A stretch of 64,000 bases of DNA from Pseudomaricurvus albidus (lineage in GTDB: Bacteria > Pseudomonadota > Gammaproteobacteria > Pseudomonadales > Cellvibrionaceae), in the NCBI RefSeq assembly GCF_018863235.1, contig NZ_JAHKRS010000009.1, forward strand, positions 62,001-126,000, in the 5' to 3' direction. Position numbers and translations under genes: made by a program. Numbering within the stretch: position 1 is the stretch's first letter; each line of letters starts with the position of its first letter. The notes beneath the pieces are model-generated. The model was not told the origin of the DNA and did no database searches. It saw only the letters and a program-made list of their open reading frames with translations. Positions 29,743-40,471 of the stretch are shown here, in pieces.

Positions 29743-30840
29743 GTGAATATTATTTTCGTCTTTAAGCGTTTCTATACGGGGAAAGACGTTATTAATCACC
29801 AGTTTGGGCGTTTGTATGAGTTTCCTAGTCAGTTAGCTCGTTTAGGACATCATGTTACAATAATTTGTTTTGATTATCGTAATGGTAGTTCGGTAGATGG
29901 GTTTACGGAAAGCTTTGGGGCTGGCTTCGTTGAATGGATTACGGTTTCTTTTTCAGATTTTTGGAAGTTTAATATATCCAAAATTTATCAGCGTTTAAAG
30001 ACGAGTGGTGCAAATCTAGTGGTTGGTTCGTCCGACATTCCCTCTCTTTGGGTTGCAAGAAGACTGGCAATAAAGTTGGCAGTGCCTTATGTGGTGGACC
30101 TATATGATAACTATGAGAGTTTTGGGCAGGCTCGTATTCCTGGTTTCTTGGAGGTGTTATACCGTTGTGTACGGGCGGCAGATCTTGTGGTTACGGTTGG
30201 AAGAGATTTAAAAGAAAAAGTGCATCTTTCCTATAAACCTGCTTGTCCCGTAATCGTTATAAATAATGGTGTGGGGCAGACCAGTTTCTTTCGTGGTGAC
30301 CGAAAAGAAGCCAGAAAAAAACTTGGATTGCCTCTTGATCAGAAGTTGATTGGTACTGCGGGCACACTATCTAGGATGAAGGGGGTAGATACAGTTTATG
30401 ATGCTTGGAAAGAAATAGAATTTGCTACTGAGGATGTCTGTCTGGTACTTGCAGGTCGTGAAGGTGCCAACTTTCCTGTTCCTCAAGGTGACAGGGTGTT
30501 CTATCTTGGGGAGTTGTTAGAAGAGCAAGTTGGTGAGCTCTTTCGTGCATTGGATGTGGGAATCGTTCCAGCACATAATTCAGGGTTCGGACGTTACTGT
30601 TTTCCACAAAAGTTATATGAAATGGTATCTTGTGGTCTTCCTATCGTAGGTGCACGAGTTGGTTCTATTGCGCAACTTTTACGAAATCAACCAGAGACCT
30701 TATTTGAACCGGGCAGCGTGGCGGAGCTAACGGCTGTATTGCGAAAACAACTTCGGGATTGTGTGGCTGCTGATGTAAAACCTAAGACATGGGTTGAGTT
30801 AGTTCGGGGCCTAGAATCACATTTACTAAGGTTGATCTAG
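29743..30840 (+). CDS. Glycosyltransferase, GT4-like
   Basis: 365-residue GT-B glycosyltransferase. The C-terminal donor domain shows GTAGTLSRMKGVDTV and FPQKLYEMVSCGLPIVGARVG, a degenerate E-x7-E region. The GTG start has AAGG 7 nt upstream. Co-directional with the pse genes after a 56-nt gap, so likely the end of the same transcription unit. It probably adds a sugar to the lipid-linked glycan on the cytoplasmic side. Donor and acceptor are unknown. Confidence 0.8.
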   Translation: MNIIFVFKRFYTGKDVINHQFGRLYEFPSQLARLGHHVTIICFDYRNGSSVDGFTESFGAGFVEWITVSFSDFWKFNISKIYQRLKTSGANLVVGSSDIPSLWVARRLAIKLAVPYVVDLYDNYESFGQARIPGFLEVLYRCVRAADLVVTVGRDLKEKVHLSYKPACPVIVINNGVGQTSFFRGDRKEARKKLGLPLDQKLIGTAGTLSRMKGVDTVYDAWKEIEFATEDVCLVLAGREGANFPVPQGDRVFYLGELLEEQVGELFRALDVGIVPAHNSGFGRYCFPQKLYEMVSCGLPIVGARVGSIAQLLRNQPETLFEPGSVAELTAVLRKQLRDCVAADVKPKTWVELVRGLESHLLRLI

Positions 30841-30892
30841 TTCGAAGAGAGCAAGCTGTCTGTTTTACGTCAAATAGAGGTGAATAGAAGCT

Positions 30893-32032
30893 TTAAATGT
30901 TTTTGGTTAAAGCGTTGTGAATCAAATTGCCGAAGTTGCTCCAGGAGAACGAGCTGGAAAAATCTTTTATCTCGTTAAATAATGCAGGTTGGCGTAACAG
31001 CTCAGTTATTTTTTTACTCATTTCAGTGTAATTATTTGTTTCTATTAAATATCCGGATTTACCTTGCTGGACTGCATCGATAATTCCTCCGGTGGCAAAG
31101 GCAATGGTCGGCAATCCATGTGCAGCAGCTTCAATAGCAACCATGCCAAAGCCTTCAGGATCATCGGGGATATGACGTACAGGAAATACATGTACATCGG
31201 CAGTTTCGTAGGCGGTGGCAAGTTGGACTTTGTCAGTGATGACACCTAGAAACTTAATGTTCCCATCAACGCCAGATTGTTTTGCTAGGGTTAGAATACT
31301 TTCTACTGTTTGAATGCTGGCTCCTAAGGAGTTCTTTGGAGCTTCGCCAATTACTACCAATATGGCGTTGGGCACAGTTTGTACTATTTTGGGTAATGCT
31401 AGTTCAACAAATTCACGCAACCCTTTTCTCGTTGTCAAACGGCCCACCGAAAGCAGGACTTTCTTGTTGGTTAAATTGTGCTGCGCTTTGAACTTGTCAA
31501 TGTCTTCTTCTGTTTGTGGTGCCTCAGGTAGGCTGACACCTGGATGGACAATTGCAATTTTTGATTTGTCTAAACCGGCGGACACTGCTAGCTTCTTGGT
31601 CGGTGTACTATTAACAATGATGGTGTCCATCTTTTTGAATGAAAGTGGCCAAAAACGTTGATACAGATTATTTTTAACGGTGATGTCGAAACCGTGTAAA
31701 TAGACAGCTGATTTTGAGCTACTTAATTTGCTGGACAACCAAGCTAAAGGGGCGGTGAGGCCGCTGCCAGCCAGAGTTATATCGGGTCTCCAGAGTAAGG
31801 ATAGCCATAGTGTCTTGCAGAAGGCTACCATTAAAAAAAGGGGCAAAGGTTTGAGAGGGGCTTCATGGAGTTCCACGTGTTGAGGTTTGATAGTCGCCGC
31901 CCCTTTGGGGCCAATGACCTTTACCTCTGCATATTTAGATAATTCATCAGCCATGTGCCAGTTTAACCGTTCCATGCCGCCGACCAACGGTGGCAGATTG
32001 CGAGTAATGATAAGTATACGGGAGCGTGCCAT
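30893..32032 (-). CDS. Glycosyltransferase family 4
   Basis: 379-residue GT-B enzyme with LVGGMERLNWHMADEL near the N-terminus. The donor-site motifs are SVGRLTTRKGLREF and EGFGMVAIEAAAHGLP (E-x7-E). It opposes the pse operon and is paired with the acyltransferase on the same strand (27 nt gap), suggesting a second small transcription unit facing it. The substrate is not predictable. Confidence 0.88.
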   Translation of the reverse strand: MARSRILIITRNLPPLVGGMERLNWHMADELSKYAEVKVIGPKGAATIKPQHVELHEAPLKPLPLFLMVAFCKTLWLSLLWRPDITLAGSGLTAPLAWLSSKLSSSKSAVYLHGFDITVKNNLYQRFWPLSFKKMDTIIVNSTPTKKLAVSAGLDKSKIAIVHPGVSLPEAPQTEEDIDKFKAQHNLTNKKVLLSVGRLTTRKGLREFVELALPKIVQTVPNAILVVIGEAPKNSLGASIQTVESILTLAKQSGVDGNIKFLGVITDKVQLATAYETADVHVFPVRHIPDDPEGFGMVAIEAAAHGLPTIAFATGGIIDAVQQGKSGYLIETNNYTEMSKKITELLRQPALFNEIKDFSSSFSWSNFGNLIHNALTKNI

Positions 32033-32059
32033 GGTTGTTGTATCTCGTTGTTTGAACCG

Positions 32060-34033
32060 TTAGTTATTCAAGTGTAGGCTCGGTTGACTGTCTTGAAGTC
32101 TTTGGTGGAGTTCACTTTTTAGTGACTGTACAAAAGTATCTGTTAAGTGCCTACTGTCCCGAAAGACAACAATCCCATCCTTGGTGACTGCCGAACAAGT
32201 ATTGTTAGGGCAGACTTTTTCGCTTAGGTCTATAACTTGCATATTACTGTATGGTTGGGCTGCAGCTTCTAGATGACTGGAAACTTTTTTCGTTTGGGCT
32301 AGATGAGCTGGTTCAGTACAAGTGTCTGAACTTAATTTACCGTTTTGTAACAATTGCATGCTCAGGCAGGTGGGGCCATCAAAACTAAGATTTGGTGTAC
32401 CTGCAATTATAAAAGTTTGTATTGTTGCTTTCGCCAATCGATCATATATACGTTTGCTGCCCTGAACCCATTCACTAGAACTAAATGGGTATGTGGAAGC
32501 ACTACCAACAAACACGACGTCTGGCTTCATGTCTTCGATTTTAGTTAAAACTTCATCTCTCCATTCACTGCAAACAGTAAACACTTTTCCAATTCGTTGG
32601 TAGAAATAATTTTCATCAACCATTGGGCACGATGATTTTGTAAATACTATAACTTCCCACTCTGGAGATGGATAGATTGATTGTAAAGCTGTAAACCACT
32701 GAGCACCTATACTATCAGCTAGAATTACCATGGTGTATTCAGCTTGTTCGGAGTTGAATGTACAGGGTTGAACTTTAGCGTCTCTAAACCAGCTATCACA
32801 GTTCATGGTATATATAACCGGCATGTCTATACGAGCGTTAGCTAGTGAGTTTCTTTGGTTAGACGTTTCTATGCTTTGGCTGTTGACTAAGATATTCAGA
32901 GGGATCATGACAATCATTGCTAAAGCGGAGGCCATTATGATGGTGCGATAATGTGCCTTTGAGGTCTTCATTTTCCACAGGGGCTTTTCTATAAATCTGT
33001 AGCTTATTGCACTTACTATAAGTGTGGTTGTCAGCAGGATACCAATACCATATGAATTTCTAGTGAGATCTGCAAAATTTCCAAGTATTAGTATGGGCCA
33101 GTGCCATAAGTAGAGTGAGTAAGAGCGATCACCGATCCACTTCAAGATAGGATTGTTTAAAAGAAGGTGAGAGTTATTGGGTGTTCGATCACCTGTTGCA
33201 AGTAATAATGCAGCTCCAATAGACGGTAAGAGACTCCAGTAACCTGGGTAGGCCATATTTTGATTGAAGAATATGGAGCTAGTTAGAATTAAGCTAATGC
33301 CTAAAATTCCAAAATAGAAGGAGTAGCTTGCGAACTTTGGTGAGGCGATTTGTGATGAACGAGTCTTTAAATAGTATACCAGCGCGCCGAGAGAAAACTG
33401 CCAAATTCGAGAGGGCATCAAATAAAATGCCGTATTCGCGTTATATTGAGTCCAAATGATTGAGATAAAGACGCCAGCAAGTGTTAATGCTATGAAGAAT
33501 GTTGAAATCTTATTCTTTAAATATCTGCTGTTAAATAGACCCAGGATTAATAAGGGCCAAATAATATAAAACTGTTCTTCGACACCCAGAGACCATGTAT
33601 GCAAAAAAAGGTCTTTAGTAGCTAACTCGTCAAAATAACTAACCTCCTGGAAGCTAAAAAATAAATTGCTAGTCCAAGTTGCTGCGTAAGGTAGAGATCT
33701 CAGTAATGTTCTAGCATCACTATCAGAAAGAAAAACTTCAGCTGCCACTATTGATGCAAGTAACATTGTAATCAGTGCTGGTAGTAATCGTTTGAAGCGA
33801 CGAGAGTAAAAACCAATAAAACTGATGTTTTTGCTTTGCTGATATTCGTTTATTAACAGGCCGCTGATTAAATAACCTGAAATAACGAAAAATATATCAA
33901 CCCCTACGTAGCCACCTGTAAAAGGTGAAATATTAGCATGACAAAAAATGACTAACAGAACTGCAATTGCTCTTAAGCCTTGAATGTCGGTTCGAAAGTA
34001 GAGTTTATTTGGGGTGGGCGGGACCGATTCCAT
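32060..34033 (-). CDS. OafA-type O-acyltransferase with SGNH domain
   Basis: 657-residue surface-glycan O-acetyltransferase. The N-terminal acyltransferase-3 domain with about ten membrane segments (to about residue 380) contains LRAIAVLLVIFCHA and FFVISGYLIS. The periplasmic C-terminal SGNH domain begins near VILADSIGAQW (variant of GDS) and ends with DSRHLTD (the Asp-x2-His block). This two-domain layout is that of OafA/OacA-like enzymes, which acetylate O-antigen or other periplasmic glycans. It is convergent with the pse operon across the GT4 gene. Confidence 0.92.
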   Translation of the reverse strand: MESVPPTPNKLYFRTDIQGLRAIAVLLVIFCHANISPFTGGYVGVDIFFVISGYLISGLLINEYQQSKNISFIGFYSRRFKRLLPALITMLLASIVAAEVFLSDSDARTLLRSLPYAATWTSNLFFSFQEVSYFDELATKDLFLHTWSLGVEEQFYIIWPLLILGLFNSRYLKNKISTFFIALTLAGVFISIIWTQYNANTAFYLMPSRIWQFSLGALVYYLKTRSSQIASPKFASYSFYFGILGISLILTSSIFFNQNMAYPGYWSLLPSIGAALLLATGDRTPNNSHLLLNNPILKWIGDRSYSLYLWHWPILILGNFADLTRNSYGIGILLTTTLIVSAISYRFIEKPLWKMKTSKAHYRTIIMASALAMIVMIPLNILVNSQSIETSNQRNSLANARIDMPVIYTMNCDSWFRDAKVQPCTFNSEQAEYTMVILADSIGAQWFTALQSIYPSPEWEVIVFTKSSCPMVDENYFYQRIGKVFTVCSEWRDEVLTKIEDMKPDVVFVGSASTYPFSSSEWVQGSKRIYDRLAKATIQTFIIAGTPNLSFDGPTCLSMQLLQNGKLSSDTCTEPAHLAQTKKVSSHLEAAAQPYSNMQVIDLSEKVCPNNTCSAVTKDGIVVFRDSRHLTDTFVQSLKSELHQRLQDSQPSLHLNN

Positions 34034-34115
34034 GTTATTAAATTATTATTCCGTTAATATATTCTAGAACGTTAGTGTGGGGCCGTCATTGATGGTTTTG
34101 TTTCCACTTGTTTGC

Positions 34116-35616
<1,501 letters not shown>

Positions 35617-35943
35617 GGTTTGCCTGAATGCCTCTGGGATGTGGGTGGAGCGATTGGCGCGCTATTATTTCCAAGTCTAGATTGTGACTCAAAAGGCAAA
35701 AAAGATTATAAAAAACCAGTCTTCTTATATCAGAATGTGATGGTTGTCCCGAATACGTTTTTTGCAACTGGTGTGGTAGCCCAGCTCCATTATAATCCGA
35801 CAGGATTGCGGAATTAGGCGACTTTTTTCAGTATGCCGAATCGGCTCCTGAATACAAGACCCAATGGGCAATCCTCTTCAGTCTGGCGCGAGCGATTTCA
35901 AGAGTGCGCCGGATAGCCAAAAGTCAGTGATTACACACCTAAT
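35617..35943. other. 327-nt divergent promoter region
   Basis: Noncoding gap between the protease (-) and the DUF1631 gene (+). A perfect TATAAT is at 35791-35796, with a weak -35 (CTGGTG, 17-nt spacer), which could serve the + gene with a leader of about 140 nt. No terminator or RNA gene was seen. Confidence 0.45.
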
Positions 35944-38451
35944 ATGCGGGGCAAGACGGTGTTTGACGATTCGCAGAACTCCAACACAGCCAAAAAAAAC
36001 ACGGCGAGCAATGTCGTTTCTATTGGTAGTGGCACGAATGTCAGCCAGAAACGCTCTGCTCAAGCGTCTTTGGCTCGCTTGCCGGCGCCCATACATCGCG
36101 TTCGTGAAAAAGCCACCGGATTGTTTCAGCAAACCCTAAGGAATTTGTTTGACGGGGCCGATGATGCCCTGTTTGACCTCGCCGACAAGGCCACCAGCAA
36201 TCAGGATCAAAACACGTACTTTGAGGCCATGCGTGAAGTGCGCCTTAAGCGTCGCGAGGCAGAAAAGAATTTCTTTCTGGGCCTGGATAAAGCCTATTCC
36301 AATTTGTTGCGGGTGGTACCCGAGAACGACAATGGCTTTGCTCACCACCTGTCACTGGATGATCTGACACTGGTCGACAACGACCAGCTTGAATTTCAGG
36401 TGGCGGTTGAGCGCATGATCGCCAGAGTGCTTGATCAGTGTGCTGAATCTGTTCAGCATATCGCCCTGCGATTGGACAGTCTGGTACCGGCCAAGGTTTA
36501 CCAGCAAAACAACCCGGTTGGACCGGATGTTTTGTGCAGCAGTTTCTGGGGTGTTGTTGAACCGCTGGACGTGGATATCAAGGCAAAGCTGGTTCTGTTA
36601 AAGCTGTTTGATAAAGCGGTGATGGCTCAGCTGGGTAAAATTTATACGGTGCTGAATAACGTGCTTATTCAGCAAAAAGTGCTTCCTTCTCTTACGACTC
36701 AGGAAGACCGTCGCCAGCGTCGACATCAAACTTCTCCGGTAATGTCTTCTCCACAGGGAGGCCAGCAGCCGGTCGCTCACTCTCAAATACAGGGTCAGGC
36801 AAGCTCCGCGGAGCAGGCCGGTTACAGTGGTCACGATCACGATCACGATCAGGGTCAGTCGCCAGTGCTGGATCAGCTCCGTACATTGCTGGCTCCCGGT
36901 GAGGCAGGGCAGGCTCAGCCCGTCAGTCAGGCAGTTCAAACGGCCAGTGCCTATGAGCTGGCTAATGTGTTGACATCTCTGCAGCAGAATCATGTTTTAA
37001 GAGAGCCACTGGTTCAATCTGGTCCCATCAAACTGCTGGACCTCTCCCAATTGACCCAATTGGTTCAGCAGCCACTGGGCGGTGGCAAGTCACTGTCTGC
37101 GGTGGATCAGGATGTCATGAACCTGATCAATATGTTGTTCCAGTTTATTCTGGACGACCGCAACCTTGCGGCACCCATGCAGTCGTTGCTGGCGCGCTTG
37201 CAAATCCCTCTATTGAAAGTGGCTGTTGTCGATAAGTCGTTCTTTAACCGTTCGGCTCATCCTGCACGTCGTTTGTTGAATGAGCTGGCAACGGCGGCTC
37301 TGGGATGGCAAGAGCCCGAGAAGGGGCTTGAAAAGGATCCTCTGTTCAAGAAAGTAGCCTCTACGGTTGAAGCGGTCATTGCAGATTTTGATGAGGATGT
37401 TGCGATCTTTGATGGTTTGCTGACCGACTTTATGGCGTTTATTGAGAAAGAGCGTCGGCGTGCGACCGTGTTGGAAAGACGTACCCTGGATGCAGAAGAT
37501 GGAAAGGCCAAGTCTGAGTTTGCCCGCTCGCTGGTCAGTGAGCAGTTGCAGGCGCAAATTGCCGGAAGTGACTTGCCGCAGAGTGTCTGCGATATTCTGG
37601 AAGGACCCTGGCACAACCTGATGTTCCTGCTGGTGTTGAAACATGGTACGGACAGTGACGCCTGGCAGAACGCTTGTCAGGTGGTTGAGGATCTGATCTG
37701 GTCCGTCACTGGTGTGGTCGATGCAGAAGCCCGCAAACAATTGATGGCCATGTTGCCCAGTTTGCTGAAGCGCCTGCGTCAGGGCTTTGAAGTGATTTCA
37801 TACAACCCTTTTGAAATGAATAAACTGCTTCAGCGATTGGAGGCCGAGCACTTGCGGCTGATGCGAGGCCAGCCAGAAAAACCGCCAGCCAGAGAGCCCG
37901 TAGTGGCATCACCGCCAGTAGCCGGGGCAGAAACAGAAAGCACTGAGAAACATGCAGCCACTCAGTCAGCCAAGGCGACAAACGAAGCCGATGAAGCCGG
38001 TGGTGAATCTGTAGTTGAAACTCTAGCTGAAACTGTAGTTGATGTAGTTGAAGCTGCAGATAATCATGATGCCGTAGTTATAGACGATAGGGTTATTGAA
38101 GATAAGGCTATTGAAGATACGGCCATTGAAGAAAAACCCGAACAGCCAAAGCCAGAGGTGTCTGCAGCCTGGTTAGTGCAAGTTGATCGCTTTGCTCAGG
38201 GATCCTGGTTTGAAGTTTCAGAACCGGGGAGTGCGGTTTTTCGTTGTCGTCTGGCCGCAGTGATCAAAAAAGTCGACAAGTACATCTTCGTTAACCGTAA
38301 CGGTATGAAGGTGGCAGAAAAAACACGCATAGAATTGGCACAGGCCTTGGAGCAAGGCGTGTTTACGGTTCTTGATGATGGCATGTTGTTTGATCGTGCC
38401 CTGGAATCAGTGATTGGTGATTTGCGTCAATCGCGAGGCCATCGCAGTTAA
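35944..38451 (+). CDS. DUF1631 family protein
   Basis: 835-residue cytoplasmic protein of unknown function. The N-terminal helical part (about 30-250) is followed by a linker with a His/Asp repeat (GHDHDHDQG, about 297-305). After the helical core comes an acidic low-complexity linker (about 640-735), then a C-terminal beta domain (about 738-835; VDRFAQGSWFEV, CRLAAVIKKVDKYIFVNRNG). That last domain resembles PilZ-like modules but lacks a clear RxxxR c-di-GMP motif. In P. aeruginosa the homologue lies between nadC and ampD, as here. Confidence 0.88.
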   Translation: MRGKTVFDDSQNSNTAKKNTASNVVSIGSGTNVSQKRSAQASLARLPAPIHRVREKATGLFQQTLRNLFDGADDALFDLADKATSNQDQNTYFEAMREVRLKRREAEKNFFLGLDKAYSNLLRVVPENDNGFAHHLSLDDLTLVDNDQLEFQVAVERMIARVLDQCAESVQHIALRLDSLVPAKVYQQNNPVGPDVLCSSFWGVVEPLDVDIKAKLVLLKLFDKAVMAQLGKIYTVLNNVLIQQKVLPSLTTQEDRRQRRHQTSPVMSSPQGGQQPVAHSQIQGQASSAEQAGYSGHDHDHDQGQSPVLDQLRTLLAPGEAGQAQPVSQAVQTASAYELANVLTSLQQNHVLREPLVQSGPIKLLDLSQLTQLVQQPLGGGKSLSAVDQDVMNLINMLFQFILDDRNLAAPMQSLLARLQIPLLKVAVVDKSFFNRSAHPARRLLNELATAALGWQEPEKGLEKDPLFKKVASTVEAVIADFDEDVAIFDGLLTDFMAFIEKERRRATVLERRTLDAEDGKAKSEFARSLVSEQLQAQIAGSDLPQSVCDILEGPWHNLMFLLVLKHGTDSDAWQNACQVVEDLIWSVTGVVDAEARKQLMAMLPSLLKRLRQGFEVISYNPFEMNKLLQRLEAEHLRLMRGQPEKPPAREPVVASPPVAGAETESTEKHAATQSAKATNEADEAGGESVVETLAETVVDVVEAADNHDAVVIDDRVIEDKAIEDTAIEEKPEQPKPEVSAAWLVQVDRFAQGSWFEVSEPGSAVFRCRLAAVIKKVDKYIFVNRNGMKVAEKTRIELAQALEQGVFTVLDDGMLFDRALESVIGDLRQSRGHRS
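36832..36851 (+). repeat. CACGAT hexanucleotide microrepeat
   Basis: Three full copies of CACGAT plus a partial copy encode alternating His-Asp in the DUF1631 linker. Unit length is a multiple of three, so slippage would change length without a frameshift. Confidence 0.8.
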
Positions 38452-38524
38452 TTAACGACCGAACTCTTTTCGGGTTTGTGTTCTGCTACTGGTGGACAGG
38501 CTCGCAGTTGTGTAATCTTCTGCG

Positions 38525-39139
38525 ATGACTTCACGTTCTTCAGATACGACACCTTCTCAGGGGGCGCAGCCTTCCCAAAAGCCTTGGATGATCACTGCCG
38601 AGGGCTGGCTGGAGACCTCAAACTCCGTTCCGTCGCCGAATTTTGATGATCGCCCGGATCTTTCCGACATTTCACTTCTGGTTATTCACAATATCAGTTT
38701 GCCGCCGGGGCAGTTTGGGACTGGATGTGTAGAGCAGTTTTTCTGTAATCAACTGGATCACTCGGCACACCCCTTCTTCGAAGAAATTGAAGGTGTACGT
38801 GTGTCTTCCCACTTCTTCATTGATCGTATTGGGACAGTGACGCAATTTGTACCGACGGTCGCCCGCGCCTGGCATGCGGGACTTTCTTGCTTTGAGGGGC
38901 GAGCAGCCTGCAATGATTTTTCTATTGGTATAGAACTGGAAGGAACGGATGAGCAGCCTTACACTGATGAGCAGTACATCAGTTTGCTAAAGCTCACTGA
39001 TGCGCTGATGACACGTCATCCACAGATAACGCCTGTGCGAATTACCGGCCATAGTGATATTGCCCCCGGGCGTAAAACTGATCCTGGCCCCTGTTTTGAC
39101 TGGAAGCGTTTTCGTGCCGGGGTTAAAAGGCAAGGTTAA
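38525..39139 (+). CDS. ampD: 1,6-anhydro-N-acetylmuramyl-L-alanine amidase AmpD
   Basis: Cytoplasmic zinc amidase that strips peptide from anhydromuropeptides during wall recycling; its loss induces AmpC in organisms with AmpR. 204 residues with the zinc His in LVIHNISLPP, HAGLS, and GHSDIAPGRKTDPGPCFDW supplying the second His and the Asp/Lys region. The N-terminal 25 residues are Ser/Gln-rich and longer than in E. coli. ampE follows after 112 nt. Confidence 0.95.
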   Translation: MTSRSSDTTPSQGAQPSQKPWMITAEGWLETSNSVPSPNFDDRPDLSDISLLVIHNISLPPGQFGTGCVEQFFCNQLDHSAHPFFEEIEGVRVSSHFFIDRIGTVTQFVPTVARAWHAGLSCFEGRAACNDFSIGIELEGTDEQPYTDEQYISLLKLTDALMTRHPQITPVRITGHSDIAPGRKTDPGPCFDWKRFRAGVKRQG

Positions 39140-39251
39140 TAATGTAAAACCTTGCCCTGGTCTGGGCATTTCACATTCAGGATATTGCACATTTGCGGGC
39201 AGTTAGAATCAACAATGCCAGCCCGAGCCAGCGGAAGGAGGGAGAGAATAG

Positions 39252-40088
39252 ATGACCTTTGTTGCCATTATTGCAGTGTTTGTACTGGTTCAATATTGGG
39301 GTACCGCGGAGGCCTTTCATCACGATGGCTGGTTTCGGACCTGGATGAAAACGACCCGAAAATGGTTTCCGCAAGCGGGGTTGCAAGTCTTTGCCCAGGT
39401 ATTCTTACCGGTACTGGGGTTGTGGGTAGTATTGTCCCTGCTAAAAACCAGCCTGGTGTGGTTGTATTTTCTGGTTTCAATACCCTTGTTGTTATACAGC
39501 CTGGGGCGTGGCAACTACACCGAATGGCTGGAGGGTTATTGTGACGCATATCACCGCAACGATAATGAGGTTGCCTGTGATTACGCAGAACGCCTGGGGG
39601 TCGATATCGAGTCCTGCGCAGATTGGCCCTCTTTGCATGAGCAGGTATTGCGACGGGCCGGATATTTAGGGTTCGAGCGCTGGTTTGCCGCTATCTTCTG
39701 GTTTGTCATACTGGGCGCAGTGGGTTCTGTGCTCTATCGTCTGGCATCTCTGGCCAGCCACAGTAATGGGCAACCGGATGAGGTAAAAGTACTCTGCGCC
39801 AGACTGTGTTGGTTACTGGAGTGGCCGGTAGTGCGTTTGTTGGGTCTGACCTTTGCTCTGACAGGAAATTTTGTCGGATGTATCGATTACTGGAAACAGT
39901 GCCTTTTAACAACGGATGTCAGTACAGAGCAAGTGATGGAAACCTGTATCCATGGCTCTTTGAATGTCAATAGCCGGGAATTGTCCTCGCAGGGGATCAC
40001 AGAGCAGGAGATTGAAGCCTTGATCCCTCTGCTGAGTCGAAGCTTAATCTTGTGGCTTTGCGTGCTGGCGGTCTTTTCTGTCGTGTAA
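39252..40088 (+). CDS. ampE: AmpE-like inner-membrane protein
   Basis: 278-residue membrane protein with about four or five helices, near residues 1-16, 50-85, 145-170 and 260-278. It contains YTEWLEGYCDAYHRNDNEVA, typical of the AmpE/CobD-like family. In enterobacteria AmpE is encoded with AmpD and is proposed to sense or transport; its function is unresolved. The ATG follows GGAGGGAGAGAATAG, a strong Shine-Dalgarno. Confidence 0.9.
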   Translation: MTFVAIIAVFVLVQYWGTAEAFHHDGWFRTWMKTTRKWFPQAGLQVFAQVFLPVLGLWVVLSLLKTSLVWLYFLVSIPLLLYSLGRGNYTEWLEGYCDAYHRNDNEVACDYAERLGVDIESCADWPSLHEQVLRRAGYLGFERWFAAIFWFVILGAVGSVLYRLASLASHSNGQPDEVKVLCARLCWLLEWPVVRLLGLTFALTGNFVGCIDYWKQCLLTTDVSTEQVMETCIHGSLNVNSRELSSQGITEQEIEALIPLLSRSLILWLCVLAVFSVV

Positions 40089-40328
40089 ATTCTCAGTTGA
40101 TTAGCAATTGAACAAGTTTGATTGACGTGCATGATAAGGCCCAAAATGGGTTTTTATTCCATTTTGATGGTCTGATAACAATATTCTTTTAAAGATTCTC
40201 AAAATCGCACGCTGGGAGCTACTGCTGCCCCGACCTTACGGGGTATGTGAGCGGTTGCAAACTGGTTGGCCCTTTGTTTATATGGCTTTCGCGCTATCAA
40301 CAATTTCGCTCTAAGGGGGCGAAAAAGG

Positions 40329-40358
40329 TTGACCCTTACACTCGGCCGGGAATATTAT
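40329..40358 (+). promoter_or_regulatory. Sigma-70-like promoter of the putative SOS element
   Basis: TTGACC (40329-40334), 18-nt spacer, TATTAT (40353-40358). The predicted start near 40365 falls at the base of the left inverted-repeat arm and 14 nt before the LexA-type site. No annotated gene starts within 270 nt. Confidence 0.6.
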
Positions 40359-40359
40359 G

Positions 40360-40471
40360 GAAGAACTTACCGGCAGGGCTGTATATGTATACAGTTCTCC
40401 TCGCCTTGCACGGATGCGCCACTAACACAGCACTTGAGCTGAAGCTTTAGAGCCCTGTCGGTAAGCTCTTC
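40360..40471 (+). ncRNA. Possible structured small RNA or micro-gene bounded by a 21-bp inverted repeat
   Basis: Left arm 40360-40380 and right arm 40451-40471 pair at 20 of 21 positions as RNA (19 Watson-Crick, one G-U, one A-C mismatch), closing a 70-nt interior. The promoter above would start transcription at the left arm, and AAGTTTT follows the right arm. No known RNA family was recognised (not SRP, 6S, tmRNA or attC). An internal ATG (40385) opens a 21-codon frame beginning MYTVLLALHGCATN, with AGGG 6 nt upstream. That peptide resembles a clipped lipoprotein signal and may be a relic or a real micro-protein. Confidence 0.4.
40379..40394. promoter_or_regulatory. LexA (SOS box)-like operator
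   Basis: CTGTATATGTATACAG is a palindrome matching the gammaproteobacterial LexA consensus CTG-TATATATATA-CAG at 15 of 16 positions. It lies about +15 to +30 relative to the predicted promoter, a position suited to repression. Confidence 0.7.

Noticed and set aside
34034-34115. Search for a tRNA-Thr beside nadC as an island integration site
   Set aside because: In P. aeruginosa a tRNA lies near pilA-nadC, but no cloverleaf is visible here.
40247-40450. 67-codon frame spanning the LexA-type site
   Set aside because: It starts upstream of the promoter and reads through it without coding features; only the last 21 codons merit attention, listed separately.
40360-40471. Inverted repeat considered as an integron attC site
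   Set aside because: No GTTRRRY/RYYYAAC core sites, and no integrase or cassette array nearby.
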